Source: JBOHUX01 sp050734915
GTDB lineage: Bacteria > Chloroflexota > Dormibacteria > Dormibacterales > Dormibacteraceae
Assembly (NCBI GenBank): GCA_050734915.1
Contig: JBOHUX010000034.1
Location: 1 to 17,475, forward strand
Direction: 5' to 3'
DNA length: 17,475 nucleotides
Below the pieces are notes generated by a model. That model was given only the letters and a program-made list of their open reading frames with translations, was not told where the DNA came from and did no database searches. How positions within the stretch are numbered: the first letter of the stretch is position 1; each line of letters opens with the position of its first letter. Below are positions 16,862 through 17,475 of this stretch, piece by piece. The translations under genes were made by a program, and so were the position numbers.

Positions 16862-16933
16862 GTGGAGATCGAGCAGTCCGTCGGGGGCGGGTCCTGCGCC
16901 GTCGTGCGCCTCGGCCGGTGGCGGAGATCGAGC
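16848..16933 (+). repeat. Imperfect direct repeat at the ychF-like/gcvH-like junction
   Basis: TCGGCCGGTAGGTGGAGATCGAGC-like sequence at the 3' end of the YchF-like gene (16851-16874) recurs at 16911-16933 with one indel and one or two substitutions, 60 bp later. The second copy contains the annotated GTG start of the GcvH-like gene. The 56-bp gap between the genes holds nothing else recognisable. Confidence 0.6.
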
Positions 16934-17355
16934 CCGCCGCCGACGCGGGGACGGCCCTGGCTGAGCCTACGATTGACCGGTTGAGTGACCTGCGCTTCAG
17001 CCCCGGCCACCTGTGGGTCCGCGTCGAGGGGGACGCCGTCGTACTGGGGTTGACCGACTACTTCCAGGACCAGATGGGGGACATCATCAGCCTCGACCTG
17101 CCCGACCAGGGTGACGAGGTGAGTGCGTCGCGCCGGATGGGGGAGGTGGAGTCGGAGAGCGCGACCTCGCCGCTGCAGGCCCCGCTCACGGGCGAGGTGC
17201 TGGACGTCAATGGCGAGGTTCTCGCCAGCCCCGACCTCGTCAACCAGGAGCCCTACGAGGCCGGTTGGCTGCTGAGGGTCCACCTCCACGACGCCTCGGA
17301 GCTGAACGAACTGCTCAGCGAGGAGGAGTACGCGGAGATGACGACCGAGGTCTGA
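16918..17355 (+). CDS. GcvH-like protein lacking the lipoyl-lysine
   Basis: The 145-residue product aligns with glycine cleavage H protein over its whole fold: LRFSPGHLWVRV (25-36), VVLGLTDYFQDQMGDIISLDLP (41-62), GDEV, APLTGEVLDVN (88-98) and SPDLVNQEPYEAGWLLRV (104-121). In GcvH the lipoylated lysine sits in ESVKA; here the segment is VESESATS, with Ser81 (codon AGC, 17158-17160) at that position. The protein therefore cannot carry lipoate at the normal site or work as the standard aminomethyl shuttle. No other glycine-cleavage gene is in the window. The start given is GTG at 16918; TTG at 16981 (residue 22) is a strong alternative because it matches the usual GcvH N-terminus and has TACGAT 7 nt upstream. 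It is the next gene after the YchF-like one. Confidence 0.85.
   Translation: MAEIEPAADAGTALAEPTIDRLSDLRFSPGHLWVRVEGDAVVLGLTDYFQDQMGDIISLDLPDQGDEVSASRRMGEVESESATSPLQAPLTGEVLDVNGEVLASPDLVNQEPYEAGWLLRVHLHDASELNELLSEEEYAEMTTEV
16968..16973 (+). promoter_or_regulatory. -10-like element (TACGAT) within the 5' part of the GcvH-like gene
   Basis: TACGAT matches TAnnnT and ends 7 nt before the in-frame TTG at 16981, the same geometry as for the PHP gene. It would give a leaderless mRNA starting at the conserved GcvH core. No -35 is apparent. Confidence 0.35.
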
Positions 17356-17358
17356 ATA

Positions 17359-17475
17359 CTGAGGTATGCGCATCGGGTCCTGATCTCCCTCGCCGTCCTC
17401 GGCTGCCTGCTGGCGGGGGGATGCGGGCCGGGCCCGGGCCGGCCCTCGTCCAGGCGACCGCCCGCTCCCGTCCCC
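17359..17475 (+). CDS. 5' part of a probable lipoprotein, start unclear, runs off the window
   Basis: A frame open to the window end encodes a hydrophobic segment VLISLAVLGCLLAGGC ending in a lipobox (LAGGC, Cys codon 17422-17424), then a Gly/Pro/Arg-rich linker, which is a typical lipoprotein signal and spacer. The frame has no ATG, GTG or TTG after the preceding stop; only CTG at 17359 is available. An ATG at 17366 lies one frame away and hits a stop after five codons, although MRI followed by the lipoprotein segment would be a natural N-terminus if one base were missing. A CTG start, a real frameshift or a sequence error are all possible. The bases after 17356 otherwise show no signal. Confidence 0.4.
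   Translation, partial: MRYAHRVLISLAVLGCLLAGGCGPGPGRPSSRRPPAPVP

Overview
The window is a high-GC, gene-dense bacterial chromosomal segment with GTG and TTG starts, few clear Shine-Dalgarno sequences, and several -10-like hexamers lying 7-8 nt before a start codon, which suggests leaderless mRNAs. No gene is a decisive taxonomic marker. The style fits a high-GC Terrabacteria lineage (Dormibacterota, Chloroflexota or Actinomycetota-like); this is an inference, not a proven assignment. I see no insertion sequence, prophage, CRISPR array or integrase.

Left part (1-8237). A small DUF5658-like membrane protein (+) converges on a minus-strand GH15 glucoamylase/trehalase-type hydrolase, preceded by an HtrA-type lipoprotein serine protease. 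The htrA upstream region carries an operator-like cluster of GTTGA half-sites. A tRNA-Leu(CAG) follows. Then come two minus-strand genes. One encodes a 932-residue fusion of a Ser/Thr protein kinase, a Cys/His cluster, an uncharacterised middle region, a winged-helix-like segment and a C-terminal AAA+ ATPase. The other, upstream of it, is a fatty-acyl-CoA-synthetase-like AMP-forming ligase.

Middle part (8398-10322). A PHP-domain phosphoesterase is followed by tRNA-Arg(UCG) and tRNA-Leu(GAG) behind a TATAAT promoter. A small regulatory patch follows: two divergent small XRE-type DNA-binding proteins and a 57-residue hypothetical protein with a TTG start and a good Shine-Dalgarno, below a LexA/DinR-like half-site pair.

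Right part (10323-17475). An ornithine cyclodeaminase/mu-crystallin family gene (-) is divergent from a compact, overlapping threonine/aspartate-family operon: hom, thrC, thrB, lysC. Together these encode aspartate kinase, homoserine dehydrogenase, homoserine kinase and threonine synthase; aspartate-semialdehyde dehydrogenase is not in the window. Downstream on the same strand are two degenerate relatives of housekeeping proteins: a YchF-like P-loop ATPase with both switch regions shortened, and a GcvH-like protein in which the lipoyl-lysine is serine. The window ends in the start of a probable lipoprotein whose reading frame lacks a normal start codon.

The most unusual items are the kinase/AAA+ fusion, the lysine-less GcvH-like protein, the switch-less YchF-like protein, and the promoter arrangement in which a -10 element serves directly as the mRNA start region.
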